Shown piece by piece: positions 50,455-60,732 of a stretch of DNA of 64,000 bases. This DNA is from Bacteroidota bacterium (lineage in GTDB: Bacteria > Bacteroidota > Bacteroidia > Bacteroidales > Dysgonomonadaceae), in NCBI GenBank assembly GCA_023424395.1, contig JAFADY010000019.1, positions 75,721 to 139,720 on the forward strand. Direction: 5' to 3'. Within the stretch, counting starts at the first letter, position 1; each line of letters begins with the position of its first letter. Both the position numbers and the translations under genes were made by a program. The notes under the pieces are model-generated. The model was not told the DNA's origin and ran no database searches. It worked only from the letters and a program-made list of their open reading frames with translations.

Positions 50455-53400
50455 ATGAAGAAATTCTCACTTTCTTTATTACTTATTACCCTCGCATTTA
50501 CATTGTTCGGACAACAAAAAACCGTTACTGGAGTTGTAACGAGTGCTGCCGATGATCTACCTGTGATCGGGGCGTCTATTCAAGTGAAAGGCACCACGCG
50601 TGGCGCAGTTACCGATATAGACGGAAATTATAATATTCAAGTTTCTAATAACGAAACACTTGTTTTTTCTTATGTGGGCATGAGAACCGTTGAGGAGCCG
50701 GTAGGCACCAGAACGGTTATTAATGTGGTCATGCCCGATGATACCGAAATGTTGGATGAAGTGGTAGTTACCGCCATGGGCGTTAGAACCGAAAGAGCAA
50801 AACTGAACTTTGCCGTTTCAACATTGAGAGCCGATGAATTAAAGGCAGGAGAAACGCAAAACTTCGTAAACAACCTTCAGGGTAAAATAGCAGGAGTAAA
50901 CGTTACTACCGCGGGAGGATCTCCAAACTCAGGTAGTCAAGTTCTGATTAGAGGGATTTCCTCCATCAATCCTTCTCAAAATAACCAACCACTTTATATT
51001 ATTGACGGTATGGCTGTGAGAGGTAGTGGTTCTAATATGATCGACATCAATCCAAATGACATTGCCGATGTTACTGTTTTAAAAGGAGCTGCCGCCTCTG
51101 CGCTTTATGGACAAGAAGCCGCTAACGGTGTTATTATGATCACCACAAAAAGCGGTCAAAGTGGTGCTTTCACAACTTCCGTGAACGCGAGCCTCGAGAT
51201 TTCAACAGCTACGAATGTTCCAAAGATTCAACAAATGTACGGGCCCGGCTCTCGTGGAGTTCTTACTAAATTCCCCTCTGGTGGCTGGGGGCCCTTGATT
51301 CAACCGGGAGAAACTATTTATAATAATGTGGATGGTTTTTTACAAACCGGAATATTGCATCGATACAATGCAAGTGCGTCAGGAGGGAACGATCGCTACA
51401 CTGCATATACATCGGTTTCCTATTCTGATAATGAAGGTATTGTACCTGAAGATTATGCCAAAAGATTCAGTATTTTGCTGAAAGGGGATATGAAAGTTTC
51501 GGATAATGTAAAGGCTACCTTGCAAGCAAATTCTATTATTAATAAAACAAGGGGATTCGGTAATTCAATGAGTTCGGTGTATAACTGGCCAATCAATGAC
51601 GATATTTCAAACTACCGGAATTCAGATGGGTCTATTAGGTGGCGCCACAATCCGGATGAAATGGACAACCAAGAAAAATTAAACAATTCAGTAAGTCCGT
51701 TGTGGTCAAGATACGTTGACTTTGGTTTAAATAATTCTACTCGAAACTTATTAATGGGTTCATTAACGTGGATGCCAATCAATAAATTAGAATTAACGGG
51801 TAGATTAAGTTACGACGGTTCGGCAGCTTCATCTCAATCGTATTCAGTTCCTAGATATAGTCGCTCTGATTTCGAATATGCAGAAGGTGAAGATCCTTTA
51901 TCCAACAGTTTATGGATATTGGGATCAACTTACAATTCTCACTCCAAGTCAAATCAATTAACAATTCAAGGTCTTGCCACATATGAATGGAGCCTAACTG
52001 ATAATTGGACACTTAATTTTTTGGCAGGAACCGAGTTTAAAACCGCAGAAGGTCGTGGCATAAATGTGGACGGTGACGAATATATAATGCCCGGAGTCAA
52101 TAGTTTTATGAATACTGTTTCTCCAAGGATGGAGGGACAGTATAATGGAGGTATAAGCTATACAAAAAAGAATACAGCCGGTTTTTATGGAGAGTTGAGA
52201 GCTGATTATCTGGGAATAGCGCAAATTAGTGGAACTTTTAGACAAGATTATACTTCAACTTTAGCACAAATGGCCTATAATTATTCTTCACTAACCGGAG
52301 GACTTATTTTTACAGAATTATTTGATATTAAAAATGGTTATCTGACATTTGGGAAGTTAAGAGGCAATTGGGCGCGTGTTGGTAAAGATACAGGTCCATA
52401 TAAAACATCCCCTAGTTTCACCATAAAGAATAGTTTTCCAGATCCCGGGTATGCTATAGACCCTACTTTAGCTTTCGGATATCAAATATTACCTGAAATG
52501 ACCGATTCGTGGGAAATTGGAGCAGACTTAAGATTTTTTGAAAACAGAACTCGGCTAGATTTGGCTTATTACTCAACAACAAATGACAATCAGATTGTTA
52601 CAGTTCGGGTGTCACCTGCTGCCGGTTCTATACTGCAAGTTAGAAATGAAGGTGTAATAAAAAATCATGGTTTTGAGTTGAGTGTCGATCAAGATATTAT
52701 TAAACAACCTGATTTTGATTGGACCACTAAATTCAATTTCAGTTTCAATAGAGGCGTTGTAGTTGATTTGCCTGACGAAATAACTGAATTGCAAGGAACG
52801 CAGTATGGAGATATTTTTCCTACTTCGTATCTCCATGGATCAACTACAGCCTTTTCGGGACTTGATTATCTAAGAAACGATGCGGGACAAATATTGGTAA
52901 ATACACAAGGTTATCCACGTATAAATCCCGCAAAAGGAAATTTAATTGGAAACAGAGAGCCTGATTTCGTGGGAGGACTAGTGAATAATCTCAGATATAA
53001 AGATTTCGGTTTAAACTTCCTATTTAGTTTTAGAAAAGGAGGAGATGTAGCCAATATTACAGGTAGAAGTCTTATGTCGAGCGGAATGAGCAAATTTCAT
53101 GAAACCTACAGGAACAGAGAATTTTTGTTCGATGGTGTTGTTGAACAAGCTGACGGAAGTTATTTACCCAATGAAAGATCGGTTATATTAGACCAACAAA
53201 CAATTAATACGTATATTGTAGGAGTAAGTTCCAATTTTATTGAAGATGGCTCTTATATTCGTTTAAATCACGTTACGTTGTCCTGGGATTTAAGCCGCTA
53301 TATCAGAAATACAGTTTTTAGTGGATTGAATTTCTCTGTTACCGGGCGTAACTTGCTTTTGCTTTCAAAATTTAGTGGTGGCGATCCCGAAGTAAATTCA

Positions 53401-53496
53401 AGCGTTGATTCAGGTGGTTCGGGATCCGCAGGTATATCTAACTTCAATGTTCCGTCTGTAAGAAGTTATAATATTACTATTAATGCATCTTTTTAA
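50455..53496 (+). CDS. SusC/RagA-family TonB-dependent outer-membrane transporter
   Basis: The 1013-aa protein has a signal peptide (1-19), then a CarboxypepD-reg-like domain (VTGVVTSAADDLPVIGASIQ, and TDIDGNYNIQV), the SusC TonB-box region DEVVVTAMGVRTER near residue 100, a plug domain with PLYIIDGMAVRG near 180 and a 22-strand barrel to the C-terminus. It imports glycans across the outer membrane using TonB energy, with the SusD-like protein acting as lid. At about 1000 aa it is of typical length. It has no N-terminal STN domain, so it is not coupled to a FecR/ECF pathway. The gene starts a run of seven plus-strand genes. Confidence 0.95.
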   Translation: MKKFSLSLLLITLAFTLFGQQKTVTGVVTSAADDLPVIGASIQVKGTTRGAVTDIDGNYNIQVSNNETLVFSYVGMRTVEEPVGTRTVINVVMPDDTEMLDEVVVTAMGVRTERAKLNFAVSTLRADELKAGETQNFVNNLQGKIAGVNVTTAGGSPNSGSQVLIRGISSINPSQNNQPLYIIDGMAVRGSGSNMIDINPNDIADVTVLKGAAASALYGQEAANGVIMITTKSGQSGAFTTSVNASLEISTATNVPKIQQMYGPGSRGVLTKFPSGGWGPLIQPGETIYNNVDGFLQTGILHRYNASASGGNDRYTAYTSVSYSDNEGIVPEDYAKRFSILLKGDMKVSDNVKATLQANSIINKTRGFGNSMSSVYNWPINDDISNYRNSDGSIRWRHNPDEMDNQEKLNNSVSPLWSRYVDFGLNNSTRNLLMGSLTWMPINKLELTGRLSYDGSAASSQSYSVPRYSRSDFEYAEGEDPLSNSLWILGSTYNSHSKSNQLTIQGLATYEWSLTDNWTLNFLAGTEFKTAEGRGINVDGDEYIMPGVNSFMNTVSPRMEGQYNGGISYTKKNTAGFYGELRADYLGIAQISGTFRQDYTSTLAQMAYNYSSLTGGLIFTELFDIKNGYLTFGKLRGNWARVGKDTGPYKTSPSFTIKNSFPDPGYAIDPTLAFGYQILPEMTDSWEIGADLRFFENRTRLDLAYYSTTNDNQIVTVRVSPAAGSILQVRNEGVIKNHGFELSVDQDIIKQPDFDWTTKFNFSFNRGVVVDLPDEITELQGTQYGDIFPTSYLHGSTTAFSGLDYLRNDAGQILVNTQGYPRINPAKGNLIGNREPDFVGGLVNNLRYKDFGLNFLFSFRKGGDVANITGRSLMSSGMSKFHETYRNREFLFDGVVEQADGSYLPNERSVILDQQTINTYIVGVSSNFIEDGSYIRLNHVTLSWDLSRYIRNTVFSGLNFSVTGRNLLLLSKFSGGDPEVNSSVDSGGSGSAGISNFNVPSVRSYNITINASF

Positions 53497-53508
53497 TAAT
53501 AAATTATT

Positions 53509-55134
53509 ATGAAACAACAAATAATGAACAAAATAAATAAATTGGCAATTATACTAGTTGGTGTATTTCTATTTACTTCATGCGAAAATCTATTGGAAGA
53601 TTATTTAGATGTAAATAGGAATCCCAATGTAAGCACTTCTAATATTGCAACTGAGGCATTGCCCGTAATAGTGTTTTATGCTTCTCAAATTAATTACGAT
53701 CATGCTGAGTATGGAACTTATCTTTCTCAGGCATTAACCACCGGTGGCAGAAGCCAATCTACTTCCTATGCTTACAAAAGTGGTTGGCAGTTTTTAACCA
53801 TGAATCGGCACCCGCAGTGGAGACGCCATTTCTACGATATTGGCGTAAATACCAATTATCTTTTGGAAGATGTAGCAAAAACAAATTCAAGAAATTTTGA
53901 ATTAATTGCTCGTTCAATTCGTTTGATGTCCACGCAATTAACAACCGATATGTTCGGAGATATGCCTTTGAGTGAAGCTTATAAAGGAAACTCACCTGTT
54001 TATGACACTCAAGAATCCATTTATGCATGGATGCTTGAGGAAGCGGATGAGTTGATTGCTCTTTATGAAGATACCTCGGTAACCAATGCTGAACACAACA
54101 TTCCTATTACTACCTCAATGGATAGAATTTATGAAGGAGATATGGAAAAATGGAAGCAATTTACCAAAGCTATTAAAGCGAGAATTTTACTAAGAAAACT
54201 ACCTAATTGGGAAAATACCCCCGCCGTATGTAATCAAATAATATCTCTGGTCAACGAGGTTTTGATAAAGTGGGATGAGCCTCGATACCAATACCCCGGA
54301 GGCGTTGCTGAGAGAAACTGCCCATGGGGCCCATCTCAACCTTCTGTTAATGGCTGGGAAAGCCGCAAAAATGAATTGGATGCGGCCATACCCTCCAAGT
54401 TCTTGTTGGTGGATATGATGGGCTTGTTGCCCCGTCCCCTTCCTACCGGCCCTTCCGATGATCCGAGATTGCCTAAATTAATGTCTCCTCGCCCCGCGCC
54501 CAACGGAACAGGTGCTAATATTTACAGATACCTCGAAAATAATTATGGGATGGATGCTACTTTCAGAGCAACTAATTATCCGGACTTATACAAGTCGATA
54601 TGGACGACCAATACTAGCTACATACCACTCATTACAACTGAAGAATTATTATTTATAAAAGCTGAAGCACAATACTGGAACAACGACAAAAGTGGTGCAT
54701 TCGAAACTACTAAAGAAGCCGTACAATATAACTTTGACAGACTGGAAGTATTGCCGGTACATGCCAATAGATTTTTTAATAATAATAAATATCTTCCTCA
54801 AAGCGACTTCAATATCGGGCATTTAATGCGTCAGAAGTATGTTGCGATGTATTTACAGCCGGAGCAATGGACGGATATGCGCAGATATGCTTATAGCAAC
54901 GATTTCAATGAAATAAAATACGATGGAGTCGCCATTTATCCCACTCTACGTCGTCCATATAACTTGTATGAACCGTACTGGGGGACTCGTGCCGACAAAA
55001 ACGGTGCATGGATCCAACGTATAAATTATGATCCGGAAACTGAAGAAAAATACAACAGACAAGAGTTGGAGCGCCTCGGAGCGTTCAGAAATCCCGAGTG
55101 GTTAAAAAAACCCATGATATGGGGAAGACAATAA
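53509..55134 (+). CDS. SusD/RagB-family glycan-binding lipoprotein
   Basis: The 541-aa protein has an SPII signal with lipobox LFTSC (Cys near residue 26); the ATG at 53524 would serve equally well as start. It belongs to the SusD-like subgroup whose N-terminus reads ENLLEDYLDVNRNPN. TPR-like helices with the pattern DMFGDMPLSEAYKG near residue 150 and the C-terminal LMRQKYVAMYLQPEQWTDMR near residue 445 are typical. It sits over the SusC barrel and captures oligosaccharide at the surface. It lies 12 bp after susC. Confidence 0.93.
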   Translation: MKQQIMNKINKLAIILVGVFLFTSCENLLEDYLDVNRNPNVSTSNIATEALPVIVFYASQINYDHAEYGTYLSQALTTGGRSQSTSYAYKSGWQFLTMNRHPQWRRHFYDIGVNTNYLLEDVAKTNSRNFELIARSIRLMSTQLTTDMFGDMPLSEAYKGNSPVYDTQESIYAWMLEEADELIALYEDTSVTNAEHNIPITTSMDRIYEGDMEKWKQFTKAIKARILLRKLPNWENTPAVCNQIISLVNEVLIKWDEPRYQYPGGVAERNCPWGPSQPSVNGWESRKNELDAAIPSKFLLVDMMGLLPRPLPTGPSDDPRLPKLMSPRPAPNGTGANIYRYLENNYGMDATFRATNYPDLYKSIWTTNTSYIPLITTEELLFIKAEAQYWNNDKSGAFETTKEAVQYNFDRLEVLPVHANRFFNNNKYLPQSDFNIGHLMRQKYVAMYLQPEQWTDMRRYAYSNDFNEIKYDGVAIYPTLRRPYNLYEPYWGTRADKNGAWIQRINYDPETEEKYNRQELERLGAFRNPEWLKKPMIWGRQ

Positions 55135-55152
55135 TCTAAAAAAAGAATAAGT

Positions 55153-55998
55153 ATGAACAAGATTTATAATATATTAAAAATTGGTTTTGTTTCACTGGTA
55201 CTAGTACTTGCAGCGTGTGAAAGAAACGATTTTATTGATGATTTAGGGAGAGTAGGCGAACAAACTCCCAATGCTTACTGGGAGGTACCTTCTTTATCAG
55301 CCCGAGCCGGTAACTCTGTGAATTTTACAGCACAGTATTATTCTTTAAAAGATACGCCCATAGATCACACCGAGGTTTGGTATAGCACTAATGAGTCAGA
55401 GTTGATGCTTTTAACTTATGCAAGTAGCGCTATCAATTATTCTAAAAGAATAGAAGGACAGCAAGAAGTTCGTATAATGCAGAAGATTGCAGAATATCCT
55501 CATTCGGAAAATCTCTGGGATAACGAGAAAAAAAGTTATGTACTGAACAGTAGTTTTCCGGTAAGTAATACCCTTCGTTTAATTGAGTGGAGAGAAGTGA
55601 GTGCATTTGACCCGGACAGGTACAATTCACTATTTCCCGATACTTTAGCTACTGTCTTTAAAAGAGATCTATATCCCCAGTTATTAGCTAATACCACTGA
55701 AATGGGAAGGCTGATGTCAACTTTGAATATATACGAACCGGATGAATTCAGATCTTTTCTAGATTCCACTTTCAATGAAAATACGGGAAGATACGACTAC
55801 CAAATTAAACCTGACATACAACCTGTGATTAAACAGAGGTATGATGCAATCCCCTTTCAGGATTTACTGTATGACAACTCAACTCAGTTGTACAGAATAG
55901 AGTATTCTAAATCATATAGAATTACAGCCGCATTTAGGGTTTACGAAACTAACGGTGTGGTTGGTATCTCTGAACCCAAAGTAATTGAAATAAACTAA
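55153..55998 (+). CDS. Surface lipoprotein of unknown function in SusCD operon
   Basis: The 281-aa protein has an SPII signal with lipobox VLAAC (Cys near residue 22) followed by ERNDFIDD, acidic residues near +2 consistent with the Bacteroidetes surface-export signal. The rest appears all-beta at the start (AYWEVPSLSARAGNSVNFTA, an Ig-like strand pattern), with a helical middle part. I do not recognise the family. Its place between susD and a PKD lipoprotein suggests a surface glycan-binding protein. It starts 18 bp after susD. Confidence 0.75.
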   Translation: MNKIYNILKIGFVSLVLVLAACERNDFIDDLGRVGEQTPNAYWEVPSLSARAGNSVNFTAQYYSLKDTPIDHTEVWYSTNESELMLLTYASSAINYSKRIEGQQEVRIMQKIAEYPHSENLWDNEKKSYVLNSSFPVSNTLRLIEWREVSAFDPDRYNSLFPDTLATVFKRDLYPQLLANTTEMGRLMSTLNIYEPDEFRSFLDSTFNENTGRYDYQIKPDIQPVIKQRYDAIPFQDLLYDNSTQLYRIEYSKSYRITAAFRVYETNGVVGISEPKVIEIN

Positions 55999-56009
55999 AT
56001 TTTTTGCAA

Positions 56010-57644
56010 ATGAAAACATTTAAATATTATATTTTTCTAATTTTTTTGTTTTTTGCGGCTTGTGTGGATAATGTTCCCACAGTTGAAGAATTGCCTAGTT
56101 CAAAAGTGGATTTCACTTACGAGGTGATAGGTGATTACGCAATAGATTATTATGTAGGATCGGATATAAAATTCACCAATACATCCTACGAGAGCGGTGC
56201 TGCCACATGGGATTTTGGTGATGGATCGCCCGTTGTAACCGGAGAAAGCCCTGTACATAAATTCTCAACGCCCGGTACTTATACAGTAACGCTTACCATT
56301 GCCGGGGTTGGGCAAAATTCTCAAAATATCCTTGTAAGCGATATTGCGCCTATTCTAACAATGCAGCCTGTAGAAGGAGGAGTAACGGAAATTAAAGAAA
56401 CTCCGATTAATTTGGACGTTTATCTTCCAAATCCGGAAAATCTTCCGGTTGGCTATACTTGGATTTTTCCGGATGGAACCCTTGATGCGAACAAGAATCC
56501 GATAACTACTTCTAATTTAGAGAATCCCGGCACTTTGTATTTTAATAATGTTGGTTCACAGCGCGTTATATTGAGAACCACGCTCGGAGGAAGATTACTG
56601 GAGCAAGGAGTTATAAACGTCCAGGTTGGATACAATCAACCTACAAAAACGCTTTATTATGCCGTTAAAGGAGGTAACATAATGGCTTATAAATTAGTGA
56701 ATGATTTGCCCGCTGATGTAAAAGTCTTCCCGTTTGATCTCGGAGTAAAATCGGGACAACATCCATTTAATATTCTCTTCAACGATTCATCCCTTTACGT
56801 TCTAGATGCAGGGAGGCAGTTTTCCTATATAAACGATGTGGACGGAGTTCTTGGGGATGGTAGAATTTCCGTTGTCTCCAAAGATGGTTTAAATGTAGAA
56901 GTTCTTGCCACAAATGTTGGCGGCGCTGCTTTTAATGATCCCTTTTTCGGATACATAGATCCCGCAGGCCAAATGATATATTTTTCCGATAGAAATACCG
57001 GCATCTCTCGATTACCGTTGAGTACAAGAAATGCCGTGATAGAAAAAAACAGTGCCAATAACAGGGCAAGTTATTGGGTACAAAACACATCTCTCGGTTA
57101 TTATAACAATGGTTATCAATATGGCGCTATGAACGCGAATTTTGCTAAAGTCGGCGATACTTGGTGGTGGTCAAAAACCTACAATGGAGTAGGAATATTT
57201 AAATTTAAGGAATCCGATATAGGCAATACGGCTACTAGGCCTGCCAGCGGTATGGTTGCAGATGGGGCTTACATGAAATCTTTTGTTGTGGATCAAACAA
57301 GAAATATGGTATATTTCTCTGTTAGGGGTGCCAACGGTGGATTCTATGCCGCGACTATTGCACAATTTAATGCAATGGCCACAGTAAACGACGTAGCCCC
57401 ATACCTTGTACAGCGAATGATTACAGCCGATGAAGGTGCAAGCGGGGAATATGTTGATATCAGTCAGATGGTTTTAGATCCGGAGACAGGGCATGTTTAT
57501 TTTGGTTATCGCAAGGATGCAACATCCACTATCCCATCAGGACTAAAAAGATATAACTTTACTACAAAAAAAGTAGAATCTGTTATTGACAATGTGGAAA
57601 TTTATGGTGTAACCATTAACAATACAAAAGCTAAATTATTTTAA
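56010..57644 (+). CDS. PKD-domain surface lipoprotein with beta-propeller
   Basis: With the ATG at 56010 the protein has 544 aa and an SPII signal (lipobox FFAAC, Cys near residue 17). A PKD domain at about 30-105 shows the classic GAATWDFGDGSP and FSTPGTYTVTLTIAG. A second Ig-like part follows (YTWIFPDGTLDANKNP). Residues about 205-544 form repeated blades (LYYAVKGGNIMAYKL, IYFSDRNTGISRLPL, HVYFGYRKDATST) that resemble a YncE/NHL propeller. It is probably the outer surface glycan-binding protein of the locus. It lies 11 bp after the previous gene and is followed by a stem-loop. Confidence 0.82.
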   Translation: MKTFKYYIFLIFLFFAACVDNVPTVEELPSSKVDFTYEVIGDYAIDYYVGSDIKFTNTSYESGAATWDFGDGSPVVTGESPVHKFSTPGTYTVTLTIAGVGQNSQNILVSDIAPILTMQPVEGGVTEIKETPINLDVYLPNPENLPVGYTWIFPDGTLDANKNPITTSNLENPGTLYFNNVGSQRVILRTTLGGRLLEQGVINVQVGYNQPTKTLYYAVKGGNIMAYKLVNDLPADVKVFPFDLGVKSGQHPFNILFNDSSLYVLDAGRQFSYINDVDGVLGDGRISVVSKDGLNVEVLATNVGGAAFNDPFFGYIDPAGQMIYFSDRNTGISRLPLSTRNAVIEKNSANNRASYWVQNTSLGYYNNGYQYGAMNANFAKVGDTWWWSKTYNGVGIFKFKESDIGNTATRPASGMVADGAYMKSFVVDQTRNMVYFSVRGANGGFYAATIAQFNAMATVNDVAPYLVQRMITADEGASGEYVDISQMVLDPETGHVYFGYRKDATSTIPSGLKRYNFTTKKVESVIDNVEIYGVTINNTKAKLF

Positions 57645-57660
57645 AGTATAAAATATAGCA

Positions 57661-57701
57661 AAAGTAAAAGGTTGTTTTTCCGAAAAAACAACCTTTACTT
57701 T
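57661..57701 (+). terminator. Stem-loop after PKD lipoprotein gene
   Basis: AAAGTAAAAGGTTGTTTTT pairs with AAAAACAACCTTTACTTT with one bulged A. There is no long T-run, so it may only partly terminate or may protect the 3' end of the upstream mRNA, lowering expression of the next gene relative to susCD. Confidence 0.6.
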
Positions 57702-57729
57702 GTGTAAATAAATTATAGACAATCAACCT

Positions 57730-60597
57730 ATGAAAAAATATTTGTTTTTAGTTGCTACGGCCATAGTGCTAATCCCTTCCCTTTTTGCGCAATCTCCTAA
57801 GCGAGAGATGCGTGCGGCCTGGATGGCTACGGTTTGGCGCATCGACTGGCCAAGCAACGTCATATACACAACGGGAAACGTATCCCAGATAAATCAGCAA
57901 AAAACCGCGATGATCCGCTACTTGGATTCTATTCAGGTTGCGAATATGAATACGGTTTTCTTTCAGGTAAGGAGCAGAAGTGATGCCATGTACAACTCTT
58001 CTTATGAACCTTGGTCATCAGACTTGGTGGCTACCAGAGGAATGGAACCGGGTTACGATCCTTTGGCTTTCGCTATTGAAGAAGCGCACAAACGAGGCAT
58101 CGAACTGCACGCCTGGCTAAATCCGTACAGATACGAAACGACGGACAATCAATTTGTTGGGCCGGAAGATTATCGGACTACAAACCCTGAATGGCTTTTG
58201 GATTATTCCAACGGTTACGCCATTTTAAATCCCGGATTACCTGAAGTGAAACAGCGTATTACCGATGTTGTTCAAGAAATAGTAACCAACTACGATGTGG
58301 ATGGTATTGTTTTTGACGATTATTTTTATGCTTATGGCGGCACGCCTACCGATCTTGATTTAGCAACGCAGCAATTGTACAAACCCGCTACTATGAATGT
58401 GCACGATTGGAGAAGAAAGAACGTAAACGATATGATTCTTTCCGTGTACACTATGATACAACAAGTGAAACCTTATGTTACCTTCGGTGTATCTCCGTTC
58501 GGGATATGGACTACCAATCAAACTGTTGCGCAAAACGAAGGTGTTCCGTTGCCTCCGGGGATTACAGGAGGTAATATGTATCAAGAAATATACTGCGATC
58601 CGATTGCTTGGTTAAAACAAGGTTCCGTGGATTACATTTCTCCGCAACTTTATTGGCCAACCACGAGCACAGGGCAAGACTATGATATTTTAGCTCCTTG
58701 GTGGGCCGACGTGGCCCTGCGTTTTGGAAAGCATTTTTATTCGAGCAATACATTGAGTGGAATGGCTGCATACACTCCTACGCGAAGCGCTAATGTAAAA
58801 CATACGGAGGCAAATATTCCGGAAAATACGAATGCTTTTGAGTTTAGAAACGAATTAATTCCTACGGAAACATTGTCTCCTTTTGAAAAGCAAATGTTGC
58901 TTTCAACCGGTGAAGTGAAATTTACGAATGTTACGGAAACAGGAACCATTAATTACCTACAACCTGCGATGTCAACGAGGGCAACCGGCCTTACTGCCGA
59001 AGAAATAGGTTTACAGATCATTCGTAACAGATTGTCTGCAAAAGACGATGCGCCGGGTAGTGTGTTCTATTCCATAAAAGGCCTTTATACGAGTGGTTTT
59101 ACTACTTATTTACGCAATTTTATTTTCACGCATAAATCTTTACAGCCGGCAATTAACTGGAAGCCGACGCAAAACTACGGCATGGTTGACAATATTTCGG
59201 TTACAGGGACAACCCTTGCTTGGGATGAAGTTGACCCTAATGTAAGATACACAGTGTATGCCATTCCAAACAGCAGGGTAACGGATGTTTCTGTTTTCCA
59301 AACATCCGAGTTCTTAAAAGGGATTTCTTATTCACCTACTTTTGATGTTACTGGTATAGATGCATCGCAATATACATTTGGTGTAGCCGTATTAGACAGA
59401 TACGGCAATGAGTTTCCGGTGAGGTTGCAGAATCAACCCATAACTCCCACTCCATCCGCAACTTTGATTTCACCCGATAATAACGCTGAAATAGTTTTTG
59501 GTACTCCCCACAATGTTTTATTTAATTGGTCGGAAGTAACAGGCGTTTATGCGTACTTTTTAGAAGTGGACACATCGGCTACGTTTGAAAGTATCATATT
59601 CTCGAGAGAATTAACGGAAACTTCTTTCTCTTCGGACTCATTTTCAGAGCTTACAGATGGCGTTACTTATTATTGGCGAGTGAGAACGAGAATGGCAGGT
59701 TCAGTTGACGGCCTTTCGGAAGTAAGATCTTTTACCGCTCAATCTTTTAAACTCATAACGCCCATTAATAACCAAACGAATGTCTCTCTGCAGCCGTTGA
59801 TCCAATGGACGAAGATCGGCGATTTCAGCAACGTCAATTATAAAGTTGAACTTGCTACAGGAGCTAGCTTTACTTCAACCCAGATTATTTATTCGGCAAG
59901 TACAACTTTACTCGAACATCAAATACCGGAAGCTGTTCTTTCCGGCTCTTCTACTTATTACTTAAGAGTTACTGCTGAAACAACGGAATTCTCTATGCCT
60001 ACAACAACCGTAATATTTAAAACTGAAACAGCGGTACCTGATATTCCTCAAATTATTTATCCTGATGAGCAATATGGAGTAGAAGGGTATATGATGCATA
60101 TTTCGTGGACAGAGGATGTAAGAGCGACATCTTTTAGGGTTGAGATTTCACAATCGAATACTTTCCCGCCTAGAGGAAGTACTATTTTAACTACCCCTGC
60201 TTTCAAATATAATATCGATTATACTGCGCCTGCGTCCGGCACCTACTACATTAGAGTGCGTGCTAACTATGGCACCGGATTATATACAGAATGGTCAGAT
60301 GTGCGGGTGGTAGATATTCAGCCAACGTCGATCGGTGAAAGAAGCGATGCTTTTAATGTAAAATTCGTTAGAACAGGTTTACACAAGCAACACTTGATAA
60401 TGAATGTTTTGCAACCTTCTGTTATGTCGATTAATGTATTTTCTTTAACAGGAGTAAAGGTTAGTACGATCTATGCAGGAAATATAGAACAAGGTGAGCA
60501 TACTTTCGAAATAAGCCTTGGAAATTATCCAAAAGGCGTATATTTAGTATATATTGAATCTGATTCTGCTAAAATTATACAAAAAATAGTTAATTAA
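57730..60597 (+). CDS. GHL10-family (DUF187) glycosidase with T9SS sorting domain
   Basis: The 955-aa protein has a signal peptide (1-20) and a GHL10 TIM-barrel domain at about 24-350: REMRAAWMATVWRIDWPS, NTVFFQVRSRSDAMY, GIELHAWLNPYR and DGIVFDDYFYAYGG with the likely catalytic acids. Two or three FnIII-like domains follow (about 480-870; YYWRVRTRMAGS, YYIRVRANYGTG). A type A T9SS sorting domain closes it (INVFSLTGVKVS, then YPKGVYLVYIE). From memory, E. coli DigH (YddW) of this family cuts denuded peptidoglycan glycan. That points to glycan strands lacking stem peptides as substrate, fitting the amidase upstream. The substrate is inferred. Confidence 0.88.
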   Translation: MKKYLFLVATAIVLIPSLFAQSPKREMRAAWMATVWRIDWPSNVIYTTGNVSQINQQKTAMIRYLDSIQVANMNTVFFQVRSRSDAMYNSSYEPWSSDLVATRGMEPGYDPLAFAIEEAHKRGIELHAWLNPYRYETTDNQFVGPEDYRTTNPEWLLDYSNGYAILNPGLPEVKQRITDVVQEIVTNYDVDGIVFDDYFYAYGGTPTDLDLATQQLYKPATMNVHDWRRKNVNDMILSVYTMIQQVKPYVTFGVSPFGIWTTNQTVAQNEGVPLPPGITGGNMYQEIYCDPIAWLKQGSVDYISPQLYWPTTSTGQDYDILAPWWADVALRFGKHFYSSNTLSGMAAYTPTRSANVKHTEANIPENTNAFEFRNELIPTETLSPFEKQMLLSTGEVKFTNVTETGTINYLQPAMSTRATGLTAEEIGLQIIRNRLSAKDDAPGSVFYSIKGLYTSGFTTYLRNFIFTHKSLQPAINWKPTQNYGMVDNISVTGTTLAWDEVDPNVRYTVYAIPNSRVTDVSVFQTSEFLKGISYSPTFDVTGIDASQYTFGVAVLDRYGNEFPVRLQNQPITPTPSATLISPDNNAEIVFGTPHNVLFNWSEVTGVYAYFLEVDTSATFESIIFSRELTETSFSSDSFSELTDGVTYYWRVRTRMAGSVDGLSEVRSFTAQSFKLITPINNQTNVSLQPLIQWTKIGDFSNVNYKVELATGASFTSTQIIYSASTTLLEHQIPEAVLSGSSTYYLRVTAETTEFSMPTTTVIFKTETAVPDIPQIIYPDEQYGVEGYMMHISWTEDVRATSFRVEISQSNTFPPRGSTILTTPAFKYNIDYTAPASGTYYIRVRANYGTGLYTEWSDVRVVDIQPTSIGERSDAFNVKFVRTGLHKQHLIMNVLQPSVMSINVFSLTGVKVSTIYAGNIEQGEHTFEISLGNYPKGVYLVYIESDSAKIIQKIVN

Positions 60598-60620
60598 CTA
60601 TTTCGTAATTTAAAAATTTG

Positions 60621-60628
60621 TACTTTTG
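60621..60628 (+). promoter_or_regulatory. Promoter -7 box of propeller/sorting-domain gene
   Basis: TACTTTTG fits TAnnTTTG. Transcription would begin near 60635, just before the hairpin at 60653-60689. Confidence 0.45.
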
Positions 60629-60652
60629 AAACATCAGAGTCTTTTGATAGTT

Positions 60653-60689
60653 TTTTCGTAGTCAAAACTTCAAACTTTGACTACGAAAA
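60653..60689 (+). promoter_or_regulatory. Long leader hairpin
   Basis: TTTTCGTAGTCAAA (60653-60666) and TTTGACTACGAAAA (60676-60689) form a 14-bp perfect stem with a 9-nt loop in the leader. It is not followed by a T-run, so it is more likely an RNA stabiliser or protein site than a terminator. Confidence 0.5.
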
Positions 60690-60732
60690 TCTGATTATAA
60701 AAAATTATTTACTCATTTAAAAAATTATTTTT

